Origin: an uncultured Prevotellaceae bacterium
Lineage (GTDB): Bacteria; Bacteroidota; Bacteroidia; Bacteroidales; Bacteroidaceae
NCBI GenBank assembly: GCA_900317635.1
Contig: ONHN01000023.1
Span: 23,863 to 60,917 of the forward strand
Reading direction: 5' to 3'
DNA length: 37,055 nucleotides
Below the pieces are notes generated by a model, which was not told where the DNA came from, searched no databases, and saw only the letters and a list, made by a program, of their open reading frames with translations. Below, in pieces: positions 15,696-27,975 of the stretch (the stretch's first letter is position 1; each line of letters begins with the position of its first letter). A program made the translations under genes and the position numbers.

Positions 15696-17531
15696 ATGCC
15701 CTCTTTACCCCTCCCCGCCTTTCGCCACTGGATGCGCGAAAATGGCATTGACCTTTACATCGTTCCCACAGCCGACCCCCACAGCAGCGAATATATTGCA
15801 GCGCACTGGCAGACGCGACAATGGCTGACGGGTTTCACTGGCTCGGCAGGCACGGCCGTCGTCACAGCCGACGAGGCTTTGCTATGGACCGACTCGCGCT
15901 ATTGGCTGCAAGCCGCCGAGCAACTTGAGGCATCGGGCTTTACGCTGATGCGCGAGGGCGAAGCGGACGTGCCTTCACCTATGGCGTGGATTGAACGTAC
16001 AGCACGGGCTTTTTACGAACAATGCCATTGCCCCCTCGCCGTAGGCTTTGAGGCTGAAACATTGCCTTGGGATGTGTATCAGCAACTTGAGTGGTTAGCC
16101 CCTTGCGTAAAGAACGACGTCTGCACCGCAACAGACCCCTTCGCCACACTCTGGCCCGAGCGTCCTGCACTCCCGACCTCAGCCCTACGCATACAGCCCG
16201 TAGCGCTGGCTGGCATGACATTGGAGGATAAAGTGGCGCAACTGTGGACTAAAGTGCGGAAAGACTACCCTACCGAGCATTTCAAACATATCCTCTTAAC
16301 AGACCTTGCCGACATAGCCTGGCTGCTGAACCTACGCGCAGCCGACATCGACTTTAATCCTGTTTTTTACGCCTACCTCATATTACACGAACCATCCTGC
16401 AGCGGTCTTCGCGGCTGCCTTTACACCGACATCAGCCGCATACCAGAAGAGGTGAAACGCTACCTGCTCGCGGGAGGCATCGGCGCGAAACCTTACGAAG
16501 AGGCCTATAGCCTCTTTGAAGCTGAAGCAAGCAACGCTGACGAATGGATGTTGCTTGAAGGTACGAACACGCTCCTTGCAGCAAACGCACGGCAATGCTT
16601 CGGCATCCACTCGATCAGCCTCTACCCCTCGCCCGTAGAAACGTTACGCGCCGTTAAAAACGAAACAGAGCAAGCGGGCTTTCGGCAAGCCATGGTACGC
16701 GACGGCGTAGCCATGGTGAAATTGCTGCATTGGATTGACGAGCAACTGCCCGAAAGCGAATTGGCTGTCAGCGAGAAGCTGTTAGCGCTGCGAGCGAAAG
16801 GGCAAGGTTTTCGTGGCCTCTCCTTCGAAACCATCTCGGCCTATGGCCCTCACGGTGCTATTGTCCACTACGAGCCTACGCCCGAAAGCAATGCGCCACT
16901 TGAGGCGCGCAGCTTCTTGCTCCTCGATAGCGGCGCGCAGTACGATGACGGCACGACGGACATCACGCGCACCATCCCCCTCGGACCGCTCACCCACGAA
17001 GCACGCCTGGCCTATACCCTCGTTCTAAAAGGCCACATCGCCCTGAGCGCTACGCGCTTTCCCGAAGGCACCACGGGTCTGCAACTCGACCTAGCCGCCC
17101 GCCGCGCTATGTGGCAAGCAGGCTACGACTTTGGGCACGGCACAGGGCACGGCGTAGGCAGTCACCTCTGCGTGCACGAAGGGCCTCATCAGATACGCAA
17201 AAATCCGCGTCCCTGCACCCTCGTGCCTTTCAGGGAGGGTATGGTTGTCACGAACGAACCTGGTATCTACATTGAGGGACGCTTTGGCGTACGCATAGAA
17301 AACGTATTACTGTGCCGCGTCGACGGCGACACGCCGTACGGACATTTCTGCCGCTTCGAGGCGCTGACGCTTTGCCCCATTGACCTGCGCCCCGTCCTAT
17401 GGGACATGATAAGCGCCGAGGAGCGCGCCTGGCTCAACAGCTACCACGCCGAGGTACGCCGCCGACTGCTTCCCCTGCTTGACGACGAAGCCGACCGCCT
17501 GTGGCTGCAGCAAGCAACGGAAAAATGTTAA
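15696..17531 (+). CDS. Xaa-Pro aminopeptidase P (M24B)
   Basis: Metallo-aminopeptidase releasing N-terminal residues next to proline. It has 611 residues in three domains like eukaryotic and bacterial aminopeptidase P: two creatinase-like N-terminal domains (about 1-145 and 170-320) and a pita-bread catalytic domain from about 325. The dinuclear metal ligands are visible as Asp411 (L-L-L-D-S-G), Asp422 (T-T-D-I-T-R-T), His485 (H-G-T-G-H-G-V-G), Glu521 (N-E-P-G-I-Y) and Glu535 (R-I-E-N). Length is normal. No signal peptide, so cytoplasmic. It stands alone on the plus strand, divergent from prmC; I saw no clean promoter consensus in front of it. Confidence 0.92.
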   Translation: MPSLPLPAFRHWMRENGIDLYIVPTADPHSSEYIAAHWQTRQWLTGFTGSAGTAVVTADEALLWTDSRYWLQAAEQLEASGFTLMREGEADVPSPMAWIERTARAFYEQCHCPLAVGFEAETLPWDVYQQLEWLAPCVKNDVCTATDPFATLWPERPALPTSALRIQPVALAGMTLEDKVAQLWTKVRKDYPTEHFKHILLTDLADIAWLLNLRAADIDFNPVFYAYLILHEPSCSGLRGCLYTDISRIPEEVKRYLLAGGIGAKPYEEAYSLFEAEASNADEWMLLEGTNTLLAANARQCFGIHSISLYPSPVETLRAVKNETEQAGFRQAMVRDGVAMVKLLHWIDEQLPESELAVSEKLLALRAKGQGFRGLSFETISAYGPHGAIVHYEPTPESNAPLEARSFLLLDSGAQYDDGTTDITRTIPLGPLTHEARLAYTLVLKGHIALSATRFPEGTTGLQLDLAARRAMWQAGYDFGHGTGHGVGSHLCVHEGPHQIRKNPRPCTLVPFREGMVVTNEPGIYIEGRFGVRIENVLLCRVDGDTPYGHFCRFEALTLCPIDLRPVLWDMISAEERAWLNSYHAEVRRRLLPLLDDEADRLWLQQATEKC

Positions 17532-17613
17532 CTTGGATGGCAAGATGAAGCTCGCGCCTAACTCGCATATTACCCGCGCTTATCGTCCCTACCCTCTGAA
17601 AAGCAGCGAAAGA

Positions 17614-17645
17614 TTTCATCTTCTGCGTGGAAATACGTATTTTTG
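17614..17645 (+). promoter_or_regulatory. Promoter of malate dehydrogenase
   Basis: TTTC at 17614-17617, 20 bases, then TATTTTTG at 17638-17645 (TAnnTTTG). Transcription would start near 17650, leaving a leader of about 45 bases. The rest of 17532-17694 shows nothing else. Confidence 0.55.
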
Positions 17646-17694
17646 CACAAAGTTTTAGCATGAAATACCTTTAATACTATTAAACATTAAGCTA

Positions 17695-18684
17695 ATGGCA
17701 CTTACAAACGAAAAGCTTGTTATTGTCGGCGCAGCCGGCATGATTGGTTCCAACATGGTTCAGACGGCCTTGACTATGGGGCTGACGACAAACATTTGCC
17801 TCTACGACGTGTTCTCGCCCGAAGGTGTGGCAGAAGAAATGCGCCAGAGCGGTTTTGAGGACGTAACCATCACGGCAACAACCAACGTGGAGGAGGCCTT
17901 CAAGGGGGCTAAGTACATCATCTCGAGCGGTGGTGCTCCCCGCAAAGAGGGCATGACGCGCGAAGACCTGCTGGCCGGCAACTGCAAAATTGCCGAAGAG
18001 CTGGGTAAGAACATCAAGACGTATTGCCCCGACGTGAAGCACGTGGTTATCATCTTCAACCCTGCCGACCTCACGGGTCTTGTCACGTTGCTGTGGAGTG
18101 GTCTGAAGCCCTCGCAGGTAACGACACTGGCAGGCCTCGACACGACGCGCCTGCAAAGTGCGCTGGCCAAGAAGTTTGGTGTGATGCAGAACCAGATTAC
18201 GGGTTGTGCCACGTATGGCGGCCACGGCGAACAGATGGCCGTTTTCGGCAGCCGCGTAAAGGTGGCTGGCCGCGCACTGACGGACATCATCGGTACGCCC
18301 GAATTCCCCGCAGAAGAGTGGGAACAGATGAAGAAGGACGTAACGCAGGGCGGTGCGGCTATCATCAAACTGCGTGGTCGCAGCTCATTCCAGAGTCCTT
18401 CGCAGCTGAGCGTTGAGATGATTCGCTCGGTGATGGGTGGCGAGAAGTTCCGCTTCCCCGCAGGTACGTACGTAAAGAACGAACGCTACCAGAACGTCAT
18501 GATGGCTATGGACACCACGTTGGACGCTAACGGGTGCACCTATCGTATGCCAGAGGGAACGGCTGAGGAATTGGCTAAACTCGACCAGAGCTACGAGCAC
18601 CTCTGCAAGATGCGCGACGAACTCGTTACGCTTGGTATCGTGCCTCCCGTTAGCGAATGGAGCAAGGTGAACCCGAACTTGTAA
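17695..18684 (+). CDS. mdh: Malate dehydrogenase
   Basis: NAD-dependent interconversion of malate and oxaloacetate, used in Bacteroidota in the reductive branch to fumarate and succinate. The 329-residue protein has the NAD motif V-G-A-A-G-M-I-G at 11-18 and Asp38, which suggests NAD preference. The active-site loop is A-P-R-K-E-G-M-T-R with Arg83 and Arg89. Other catalytic residues are Asn122 (F-N-P-A-D), Asp149/Arg152 (G-L-D-T-T-R) and His177 (Y-G-G-H-G-E-Q). It matches the Bacteroides-type malate dehydrogenase in length. Single-gene unit with its own promoter and terminator. Confidence 0.92.
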   Translation: MALTNEKLVIVGAAGMIGSNMVQTALTMGLTTNICLYDVFSPEGVAEEMRQSGFEDVTITATTNVEEAFKGAKYIISSGGAPRKEGMTREDLLAGNCKIAEELGKNIKTYCPDVKHVVIIFNPADLTGLVTLLWSGLKPSQVTTLAGLDTTRLQSALAKKFGVMQNQITGCATYGGHGEQMAVFGSRVKVAGRALTDIIGTPEFPAEEWEQMKKDVTQGGAAIIKLRGRSSFQSPSQLSVEMIRSVMGGEKFRFPAGTYVKNERYQNVMMAMDTTLDANGCTYRMPEGTAEELAKLDQSYEHLCKMRDELVTLGIVPPVSEWSKVNPNL

Positions 18685-18747
18685 GGAATGCCTCTCTGTC
18701 TCCTCTCCCATAGAGGGCGAGGGGGACATACAAAGATTAAAAATGCA

Positions 18748-18788
18748 AACGAGCCGCAGCTGAGATGCTTGCGGCTCGTTTTACGTTT
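18748..18788 (+). terminator. Rho-independent terminator after malate dehydrogenase
   Basis: AACGAGCCGCA (18748-18758) pairs with TGCGGCTCGTT (18770-18780), an 11-bp perfect stem with an 11-base loop, followed by TTACGTTTT. A weaker C/G-rich hairpin lies upstream at 18702-18716. Confidence 0.8.
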
Positions 18789-18905
18789 TGAGGCGACAGG
18801 TTGCTTATGCAGCCGTCGTGGAGGGAGTAGTTACCATAATATGGCAACATACAGGCCGATGGCAGTATGGGACGCTGGCGAGATGCTGGAGCTACCATAA
18901 TGCAG

Positions 18906-18945
18906 GCGAGACACCTGCGCACCCAATTAGGCGCAGGCGTCTCGC
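18906..18945. terminator. Hairpin at the end of the Cthe_2159-family operon
   Basis: GCGAGACACCTGCGC (18906-18920) faces GCGCAGGCGTCTCGC (18931-18945), a 15-base stem with one mismatch. It lies 33 bases past the minus-strand stop. No strong U-tract follows on the minus strand, so the terminator call is moderate. The stretch 18789-18905 has no gene. Confidence 0.5.
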
Positions 18946-18978
18946 TATAGCTAAGAGTTGAAAGTTAAACGCTTCTTG

Positions 18979-20214
18979 TTAACCGATGGCACTGGCACTT
19001 ACACCGCAGTCTATTTCGCCACTTATGTAGTAGTAGGTACCATCCACTTCGCAGGCTTTGGCTTTCTCGCCCGGAGCTTTAGAGGAGATGGTTCCACCGT
19101 CGAAGGTGAAGTCGCCCGTTACTTTGATGCCGTGGGTCTTCGACTGGTCGGCTTGCTTCGCATGGTAGGTTGTACCCGCTTCATACACGGTGACAGACGT
19201 TGACGCTCCGTTGACGTAAAGGTTTCCTTCCACTCTTATGCCTTTCACGCCGTCGCCCGTGCCCTGGACGTTGACGGTAGCACCCGAGATGGTGAAGTCG
19301 GCTTCGCTCTTGATACCCTTCACGTCTTCGACTGCGCCAGTGTTGACTGTAACGGAGCCGCCTAAGAGGAGCACTTGCCCGTTCAGCTCGTCGGTAGCAT
19401 CGCTGGTGACGGCAACGTCGATACCATCGCCGCCAGTACCTGCTATGTTCACCGTGCCACCATTCATTTGATAATATTGGTCAACATGGAGTCCGTCGGT
19501 AACGGCGGAGGTGACGTTGATGGTGCCGAAGTCCTTTCCGAGAATTGTGTATTCGTTGCTGGCGTATGCATGCTTGGTGTTGCCCACGAGGTTGAGCGTT
19601 CCTGCGCCCGAGAACTCGGCATGCCCCTTAATAAAGAAGCAGGCCTTCTGAGCGCCGTTAGATGCATCGGCAAGGGTTGTGGTTGTGCCAGAGGGTAGCT
19701 GCACGGCTATACGTTTACCGTTTTGAATACTGATGGCTGCTCCTGTCGTGCTTGTGAGGCTGAGGTCGTCGAGGATGAGCGTCAGCTTGTAAGACCCTTG
19801 TTGCGAGAAGCTGCCATTGGTTGACGAACCCGTCAGCCGATAAGTGTATTCGTCGGCAAGTGTTTCGGCAGCTACAATGGACACGTCGGCACCGCTGACG
19901 CTGACGGTCAGATTGGAAGCAATAGTGCCAGGCACTACAACGCGGGCTTCATCACCGCTATAGGCTACTTCTACGTATTCCGAGGCAAGCGTTCCCGCTG
20001 GATTGACGGTGATACTATCGATAGCGTCCGTATAGAATGCCTTTTCCAAAACCATGAGCGAGGAAGCTGCCGTCGCATCATTCTGATACGTCATCTGCGA
20101 GAGGGCTTCAACAGGATAGACATAGCTGACGTTGCCTTGCCAAACGGTCATCGTCTGAGCGGCAGCGGACATGGCGAGCCACGCTATGACGGCCAAGGTG
20201 TAAAAACGTTTCAT
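18979..20214 (-). CDS. Secreted carbohydrate-binding beta-helix protein (Cthe_2159 family)
   Basis: A 411-residue exported protein with a signal peptide ending S-A-A-A-Q. Residues about 20-80 hold a small module also seen in the preceding gene product (pattern V-E-A-L-S-Q-M-T-Y, later D-A-I-D-S-I-T-V). From about 95 the Cthe_2159 domain (PF14262) begins. It is a run of short beta-strand repeats such as G-T-I-N-V-T-S, D-G-L-H-V-D, G-G-T-V-N-I-A-G-T-G-G-D-G-I-D-V and G-D-G-V-K-G-I-R-V, as expected for a right-handed parallel beta-helix. The founding member binds acidic polysaccharide (polygalacturonate). The ATG (20212-20214) overlaps the stop of the previous gene as ATGA, so the two are translationally coupled. 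The ligand here is unknown. Confidence 0.82.
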   Translation of the reverse strand: MKRFYTLAVIAWLAMSAAAQTMTVWQGNVSYVYPVEALSQMTYQNDATAASSLMVLEKAFYTDAIDSITVNPAGTLASEYVEVAYSGDEARVVVPGTIASNLTVSVSGADVSIVAAETLADEYTYRLTGSSTNGSFSQQGSYKLTLILDDLSLTSTTGAAISIQNGKRIAVQLPSGTTTTLADASNGAQKACFFIKGHAEFSGAGTLNLVGNTKHAYASNEYTILGKDFGTINVTSAVTDGLHVDQYYQMNGGTVNIAGTGGDGIDVAVTSDATDELNGQVLLLGGSVTVNTGAVEDVKGIKSEADFTISGATVNVQGTGDGVKGIRVEGNLYVNGASTSVTVYEAGTTYHAKQADQSKTHGIKVTGDFTFDGGTISSKAPGEKAKACEVDGTYYYISGEIDCGVSASAIG

Positions 20215-20603
20215 TGTACGAGCACCTTTTTAGTCTGACTTCCTTGTTTTACCACGTAAACGCCTGCAGGCAGGCCACTAAGGCTGCTTGCCACTTTTCG
20301 CCCGTCGAGCGTATATACTTTGCCGCCTTCTTCGAGTGTGACGTCAATGTCTTGCTGCGGGGAGGCAATGCCAGTCTGGGCATCCTCGAAATACATGGCG
20401 GCCATCGACGAGAGAGCAAAAGTGGCTTCTTGTGTGTTGTTCTTGACGATCAGGTTGCCACTGTCAAAAGTCAGCTTCAGCCCCTCGAGGGCGAAACTCT
20501 GCGTTGTTCCGTCGCTCTGCCGGAACGTCAGGCGGTCTTCGGCCTGCGCCATCGTACAGGTGGCTGCCAGCGCAAGGGTGAGGAGAATAGTTTTCAGTTT
20601 CAT
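20211..20603 (-). CDS. Small secreted protein with type IX-like sorting tail
   Basis: A 130-residue exported protein. The signal peptide is about 20 residues (M-K-L-K-T-I-L-L-T-L-A-L ending A-Q-A). The central part has R-L-T-F-R-Q-S-D-G-T-T-Q-S-F-A-L-E-G-L-K-L-T-F and later F-A-L-S-S-M-A-A-M-Y-F, a beta-module pattern frequent at the start of Bacteroidota surface proteins. The end is Y-T-L-D-G-R-K-V, then L-P-A-G-V-Y-V-V-K and K-K-V-L-V-Q, which resembles type A C-terminal sorting domains of the type IX secretion system. I start at ATG 20601-20603. The stop overlaps the ATG of the beta-helix gene. No specific function is recognised. Confidence 0.72.
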   Translation of the reverse strand: MKLKTILLTLALAATCTMAQAEDRLTFRQSDGTTQSFALEGLKLTFDSGNLIVKNNTQEATFALSSMAAMYFEDAQTGIASPQQDIDVTLEEGGKVYTLDGRKVASSLSGLPAGVYVVKQGSQTKKVLVQ

Positions 20604-20616
20604 ATTGATGTTTCTC

Positions 20617-21462
20617 TTAGAATTTAAACGTGTAGTTGGCAAAGATAGCGTGAAGGTTTCCTTCGTCGTCGTCGTCGTCGCCTGAAGTGTAGCAATAGCC
20701 AAAGTCGATGTAGTGTTTCTTGTCCTTCGTCAAACGCCATTCAGCCCCTGCCGTATAGCGGCGCTTATCGCTGGCAAAGCCGTCGGCGAGGTTATTGCTT
20801 ATTTCGAAACTGGCGTAGGGTGTGAGTGAACAGTGGCGAATATTGTACTCAATGGTGGCCTTGCTGCGCAGGTAGTGGCGCGTTTTGCTGGCCTTGTTGC
20901 GGGTGACGGTTTCGTCGTAGGCATACCAACGGCCCTCGCCATTTTGTTCGGCATACATTTTTTCTCCCGTATAGGACTCGGTCACGATGCCACGATAGCG
21001 GTCGCGCACGTAGTTGGCATCGGCGTATGCCGTCATTTGATAACGCTCGCGCAGGGAGAGTCCGAAGCGTCCCAACGTGAGTTTTCCTTGTGCCTGCACA
21101 TAGATGCGGTGCTTACGGCGCCAGAACTGGTGATCGACATTGATGCCGTTCCAGTTGCCGCTACTATTAGTGGCCAAATCAACCTCGCGAAGGTTGTTGT
21201 TGAGCAGAAACACATAGCCAACACCGAGCTTAAGTCCTTTAATGGGCTTATAGCTCAGCCCTGTACCCAGGTCGATGCGCGAGACACTATGAAGGTTATC
21301 GTCGGCACGCAGGCCAATGCTACTTTCCAGCGAGAAGTGTTTGTCGAGACTTTTCTGAAAGCCCAGTTCGCCCCATAGCCCGAACTTATCCTGGGCTACG
21401 AGGCGCGGCATGGCCATGAGCAGGCACGCACATAGGACGGAGAGATGTTTAAGAGAATGCAT
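20617..21462 (-). CDS. DUF2490 outer-membrane beta-barrel protein
   Basis: A 281-residue exported protein. The signal peptide (MHSLKHLSVLCACLLMAMPR then L-V-A-Q) leads into alternating amphipathic strands such as F-G-L-W-G-E-L-G-F-Q-K and G-L-S-Y-K-P-I-K-G-L-K-L-G-V-G-Y. It ends in I-F-A-N-Y-T-F-K-F with terminal Phe, the usual barrel signal. The overall match is the DUF2490 family, predicted outer-membrane proteins of unknown function. An acidic run of five Asp (S-G-D-D-D-D-D-E) lies near residue 264. Start ATG 21460-21462 overlaps the end of the DUF4956 gene by 14 bases; the in-frame upstream extension lies inside that gene. The next gene starts 13 bases downstream. Confidence 0.8.
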   Translation of the reverse strand: MHSLKHLSVLCACLLMAMPRLVAQDKFGLWGELGFQKSLDKHFSLESSIGLRADDNLHSVSRIDLGTGLSYKPIKGLKLGVGYVFLLNNNLREVDLATNSSGNWNGINVDHQFWRRKHRIYVQAQGKLTLGRFGLSLRERYQMTAYADANYVRDRYRGIVTESYTGEKMYAEQNGEGRWYAYDETVTRNKASKTRHYLRSKATIEYNIRHCSLTPYASFEISNNLADGFASDKRRYTAGAEWRLTKDKKHYIDFGYCYTSGDDDDDEGNLHAIFANYTFKF

Positions 21463-22144
21463 CGTCGTTCTTAATTTTAAGTATGCGGTCAACGGATTTT
21501 ATACGGTTTGGAGTAGGATCTTCGTAGTAAACGCGGAGCATAGCCATATCTCTAAGGAAATCGACGGCTCCCACTTCTACGCGCAGAATTTTCAGGCCGA
21601 GTCGTTTCTCGAGGTCGGCTTTCAGCTCAGCCGACTTCTCGGGCTGAATGAGGTCGATGTTGTCATATTGCACAAACTTACATCCTTCTTTATCAGCAAT
21701 AAGGAAGCGTTCGGCCAAGAAGACCACGCAAATAAATATCACGTTGGCAGCCACGCTCTCTACAACGCTGAGGTTCGACGTCGTGCCGTTCACCACGGAA
21801 AGCGCAACGAGGAAGAACAGGTAAGTCATCTCGCGAATGGGTACACTCTCGGTGCGATAGCGAATGATGCCAAACACGGCAAAGAGCCCCAATGCGGCTC
21901 CTATCTCCATCTTCGAACCATCCATGAGGTATATCATCATGAAGATACTGGAGGCCAAGAGTATGAACGTGAAGTAATAGTCGCGGCGCCGTGCCTTAGG
22001 ATAATAGAAGAAGTGGACGATAATCCATACGACTACGAAATTCAGAGCGAAGGAGCAGAACATCTGCACAAGCGAAACGGGGTTGATGAAATTGTTCGTC
22101 AACGAGTCGATAAAGCTTTGCAGGAGAGTGAAAAGTGGTTGCAT
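21449..22144 (-). CDS. DUF4956 integral membrane protein
   Basis: A 231-residue inner-membrane protein with hydrophobic segments at about 25-46, 56-74, 82-95, 107-119 and 131-147. Between the third and fourth it carries the family signature G-L-F-A-V-F-G-I-I-R-Y-R-T-E-S-V-P-I-R-E-M-T (continuous charged loop), then a soluble C-terminal domain of about 80 residues. DUF4956 genes are repeatedly found next to VTC-domain polyphosphate polymerase genes in many phyla. The role may be as a membrane partner or polymer conduit; this is inference from neighbourhood only. I start at ATG 22142-22144 (MQPLFTLLQSF). It follows the VTC gene by 55 bases. Confidence 0.85.
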   Translation of the reverse strand: MQPLFTLLQSFIDSLTNNFINPVSLVQMFCSFALNFVVVWIIVHFFYYPKARRRDYYFTFILLASSIFMMIYLMDGSKMEIGAALGLFAVFGIIRYRTESVPIREMTYLFFLVALSVVNGTTSNLSVVESVAANVIFICVVFLAERFLIADKEGCKFVQYDNIDLIQPEKSAELKADLEKRLGLKILRVEVGAVDFLRDMAMLRVYYEDPTPNRIKSVDRILKIKNDDAFS

Positions 22145-22199
22145 ATAAAAAAGACGTGTTTCTGCGCAGCAAGTCATAGTGCCGCGCATTTGTTAACTA

Positions 22200-23012
22200 T
22201 TAGATTTCTTTATTATCAGAAGGTTTAACGTAGGTTGCACGCTGGCAAATCTTTTTTACGCGCGTCAGGCGTACCTTGAAGCGGTTGATGCGCAGACTTT
22301 CGCCTGTGTAGCACATACCCATACAGTATTTACTAAAACCGCTGGGCATGATGCGGAGTTGCCGCAGCATGGCGAGGATGGGACTATAGACGCGACCGTC
22401 GCGCTTCAGTTCCACGACAACGATGTCGTCCAACGTTGCCTGGCGACCCGTCTCGAAATTGTCGAACTGCAAGTCGAAGTCGATGGTCAGGCGTTCTGTG
22501 CGCCCCTTGTTGACCAGCGTCACGCGATGGAAGCGATTGCCTACGGAGGGACACAAATCGCCAAGGTCCAACCCCGTTTGCTCTTGCACGAAGAAAGCAC
22601 CTTCTTCGCCACGGCACACGCTGTCGATGTTGCTCACGGTAATGCGCTTTTTGGACGTCTTGCCGTGGTTGTTCTTCTTCTTTATCTCCAAAAAAGATAA
22701 GTTACTATCAACATAGGTGCGCGCCCTCACCTTCGTGCGAGGCAAAGCTCCGCGCTGGTGGTTTTGGAAGAAGGGATGCCCCTGGGGGTTGTCCCAATAG
22801 ACGGTGCGATAGGAGGCAATGCGCTTTTCGGCAATTTCTTGCACATAATAGTCTTCACGCGTCAGTTTCAGGAGATCCAGCAGACGGCTGACAGTTGTAA
22901 CATACTTTTGGTCCGTTCGCTTCATGAGGCGAATGGACTTCATTTGCTCTAAGGAGATTGGTTCCATAGAGGCAAGAAGTTTGTTTAGCTGTTGTGTGTC
23001 GCTATTGTTCAT
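22200..23012 (-). CDS. VTC-domain polyphosphate polymerase
   Basis: A 270-residue protein matching the VTC domain, the catalytic tunnel of yeast Vtc4 that makes inorganic polyphosphate from ATP. Visible family residues line up along the tunnel strands: R-T-D-Q-K-Y (Lys36), P-R-T-K-V-R-A-R-T-Y (basic residues 92-98), F-L-E-I-K-K-K (108-113), R-L-T-I-D-F-D (174-180), V-V-E-L-K-R-D (199-205) and G-F-S-K-Y-C-M-G (225-232). No transmembrane segment is present, so it probably acts at the inner face of the membrane with DUF4956. I start at ATG 23010-23012. It is the first gene of the five-gene operon. Activity and chain length cannot be told from sequence. Confidence 0.86.
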   Translation of the reverse strand: MNNSDTQQLNKLLASMEPISLEQMKSIRLMKRTDQKYVTTVSRLLDLLKLTREDYYVQEIAEKRIASYRTVYWDNPQGHPFFQNHQRGALPRTKVRARTYVDSNLSFLEIKKKNNHGKTSKKRITVSNIDSVCRGEEGAFFVQEQTGLDLGDLCPSVGNRFHRVTLVNKGRTERLTIDFDLQFDNFETGRQATLDDIVVVELKRDGRVYSPILAMLRQLRIMPSGFSKYCMGMCYTGESLRINRFKVRLTRVKKICQRATYVKPSDNKEI

Positions 23013-23078
23013 TTTGTTTCTCGTTTGCTGGCACAACCTTTCTACGATTTTAAGGCGCATGCACGCAAAGGGACGCGG

Positions 23079-23110
23079 CAAATTTACGGAAAATTTTTTA
23101 CTACACACAA
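23079..23110 (-). promoter_or_regulatory. Promoter of the VTC-DUF4956 operon
   Basis: Minus-strand TAAATTTG (23086-23079) matches TAnnTTTG, with TTG at 23110-23108, a 21-base spacer. Transcription would start near 23073 with a leader of about 60 bases. Confidence 0.55.
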
Positions 23111-23183
23111 TTTTTTGCGTCAAATGTCATATTGACTTGCAATTTTAGACTAAACCCTGACATTTATAGACCAAAACGCTGTG

Positions 23184-26735
<3,552 letters not shown>

Positions 26736-26766
26736 TCACGCACTAAAATAGTTATGGTTTTGCCCA

Positions 26767-26774
26767 CAAAGGTA
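26767..26774 (-). promoter_or_regulatory. -7 element of the beta-galactosidase promoter
   Basis: The minus strand reads TACCTTTG, a full TAnnTTTG match. The nearest TTTG upstream is only 15 bases away, so the -33 box is uncertain. The leader would be about 100 bases. It diverges from the floA promoter. Confidence 0.45.
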
Positions 26775-26824
26775 GCTTTTTCGTACCGACAAATTGCGAA
26801 AAACGAAAGAAAAAAGCTACATCT

Positions 26825-26856
26825 TTTGTTGTAACCCTCAAAACTTACTACATTTG
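26825..26856 (+). promoter_or_regulatory. Promoter of floA
   Basis: TTTG at 26825-26828, exactly 20 bases, then TACATTTG at 26849-26856: a full match to both Bacteroidota promoter elements. Transcription should begin near 26862, about 60 bases before the ATG. Confidence 0.75.
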
Positions 26857-26922
26857 TGGGCGAAGAAGCGTACGACATTCATAGCACACACAATAATATC
26901 AACAAACCAAACACATCAACTT

Positions 26923-27939
26923 ATGGATCCATCTCTCGTTACCATGTTCCTGACAATTGGCATCGTTGTAGCTCTGTCTATCTTCTTCTACTTCGTGCCA
27001 TTCTTCCTTTGGCTCAGTGCAAAGGTGAGCGGTGTTCACATCTCGCTCGTGCAGCTTTTCTTGATGCGCATTCGTAACGTGCCGCCTGGCATCATCGTTC
27101 CCTCGCTTATTGAGGCGCACAAAGCTGGACTGGGCAACATCACGCGCGACAACCTGGAAGCGCATTACATGACGGGAGGCCACGTACAACGCGTTGTCCA
27201 CGCCCTCGTCTCGGCAGCAAAAGCCAACATCGACTTGACCTTTGAAAAGGCTACGGCCATCGACCTTGCTGGCCGCGACGTTTTCGAAGCCGTGCAGACC
27301 AGCGTCAACCCCAAAGTGATTGACACACCGCCCGTGGCAGCCGTAGCAAAGAATGGTATTCAGCTCATAGCGAAGGCACGTGTCACGGTGCGCGCCAACA
27401 TACAGCAACTCGTGGGTGGTGCGGGCGAAGAAACCATCCTGGCCCGTGTGGGCGAAGGCATCGTCAGCTCCATCGGTTCGGCCGAGAGCCACGAACAGGT
27501 GCTCGAGAACCCCGACAGCATTTCGAAACTCGTCCTTAAGAAAGGTCTTGACGCAGGGACTGCGTTCGAAATTCTTTCTATCGACATTGCCGACATCGAT
27601 GTGGGTAAGAACATCGGTGCTACACTGCAAATGGACCAAGCTAATGCCGACAAGAACATCGCTCAGGCTAAGGCCGAAGAGCGACGCGCCATGGCCGTGG
27701 CTACGGAGCAGGAAATGAAGGCGAAAGCACAAGAGGCGCGCGCCGAAGTAATCCGCGCCGAAGCACAAGTGCCGCTGGCACTTGCCAAAGCCCTCAACGA
27801 CGGCAACATGGGCGCTATGGACTACTATAAACTGAAGAATCTCTTAGGTGACACCGAAATGCGCGAAAACTTCAGCCGACTGACGAAGAACGACATTCGC
27901 GAAACCCTTTCGGGCAACACGCCACCGCCTGCACCCTAA
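26923..27939 (+). CDS. floA: Flotillin-like membrane scaffold FloA
   Basis: A 338-residue membrane-microdomain scaffold of the FloA (YqfA) type. The N-terminal hydrophobic hairpin, residues about 7-32, is followed by the SPFH-like region with [15 protein letters not shown] and [18 protein letters not shown]. The alanine- and glutamate-rich coiled coil contains [12 protein letters not shown] and [13 protein letters not shown]. Length matches the family (about 330). I start at ATG 26923-26925 because the longer in-frame extension covers the promoter and lacks family similarity. In other bacteria FloA organises membrane protein complexes. The lipoprotein gene starts 36 bases downstream on the same strand. 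Confidence 0.92.
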   Translation: MDPSLVTMFLTIGIVVALSIFFYFVPFFLWLSAKVSGVHISLVQLFLMRIRNVPPGIIVPSLIEAHKAGLGNITRDNLEAHYMTGGHVQRVVHALVSAAKANIDLTFEKATAIDLAGRDVFEAVQTSVNPKVIDTPPVAAVAKNGIQLIAKARVTVRANIQQLVGGAGEETILARVGEGIVSSIGSAESHEQVLENPDSISKLVLKKGLDAGTAFEILSIDIADIDVGKNIGATLQMDQANADKNIAQAKAEERRAMAVATEQEMKAKAQEARAEVIRAEAQVPLALAKALNDGNMGAMDYYKLKNLLGDTEMRENFSRLTKNDIRETLSGNTPPPAP

Positions 27940-27975
27940 TAAGCCTAACACCCGAATAAAAGATTTTCTTTCTGT

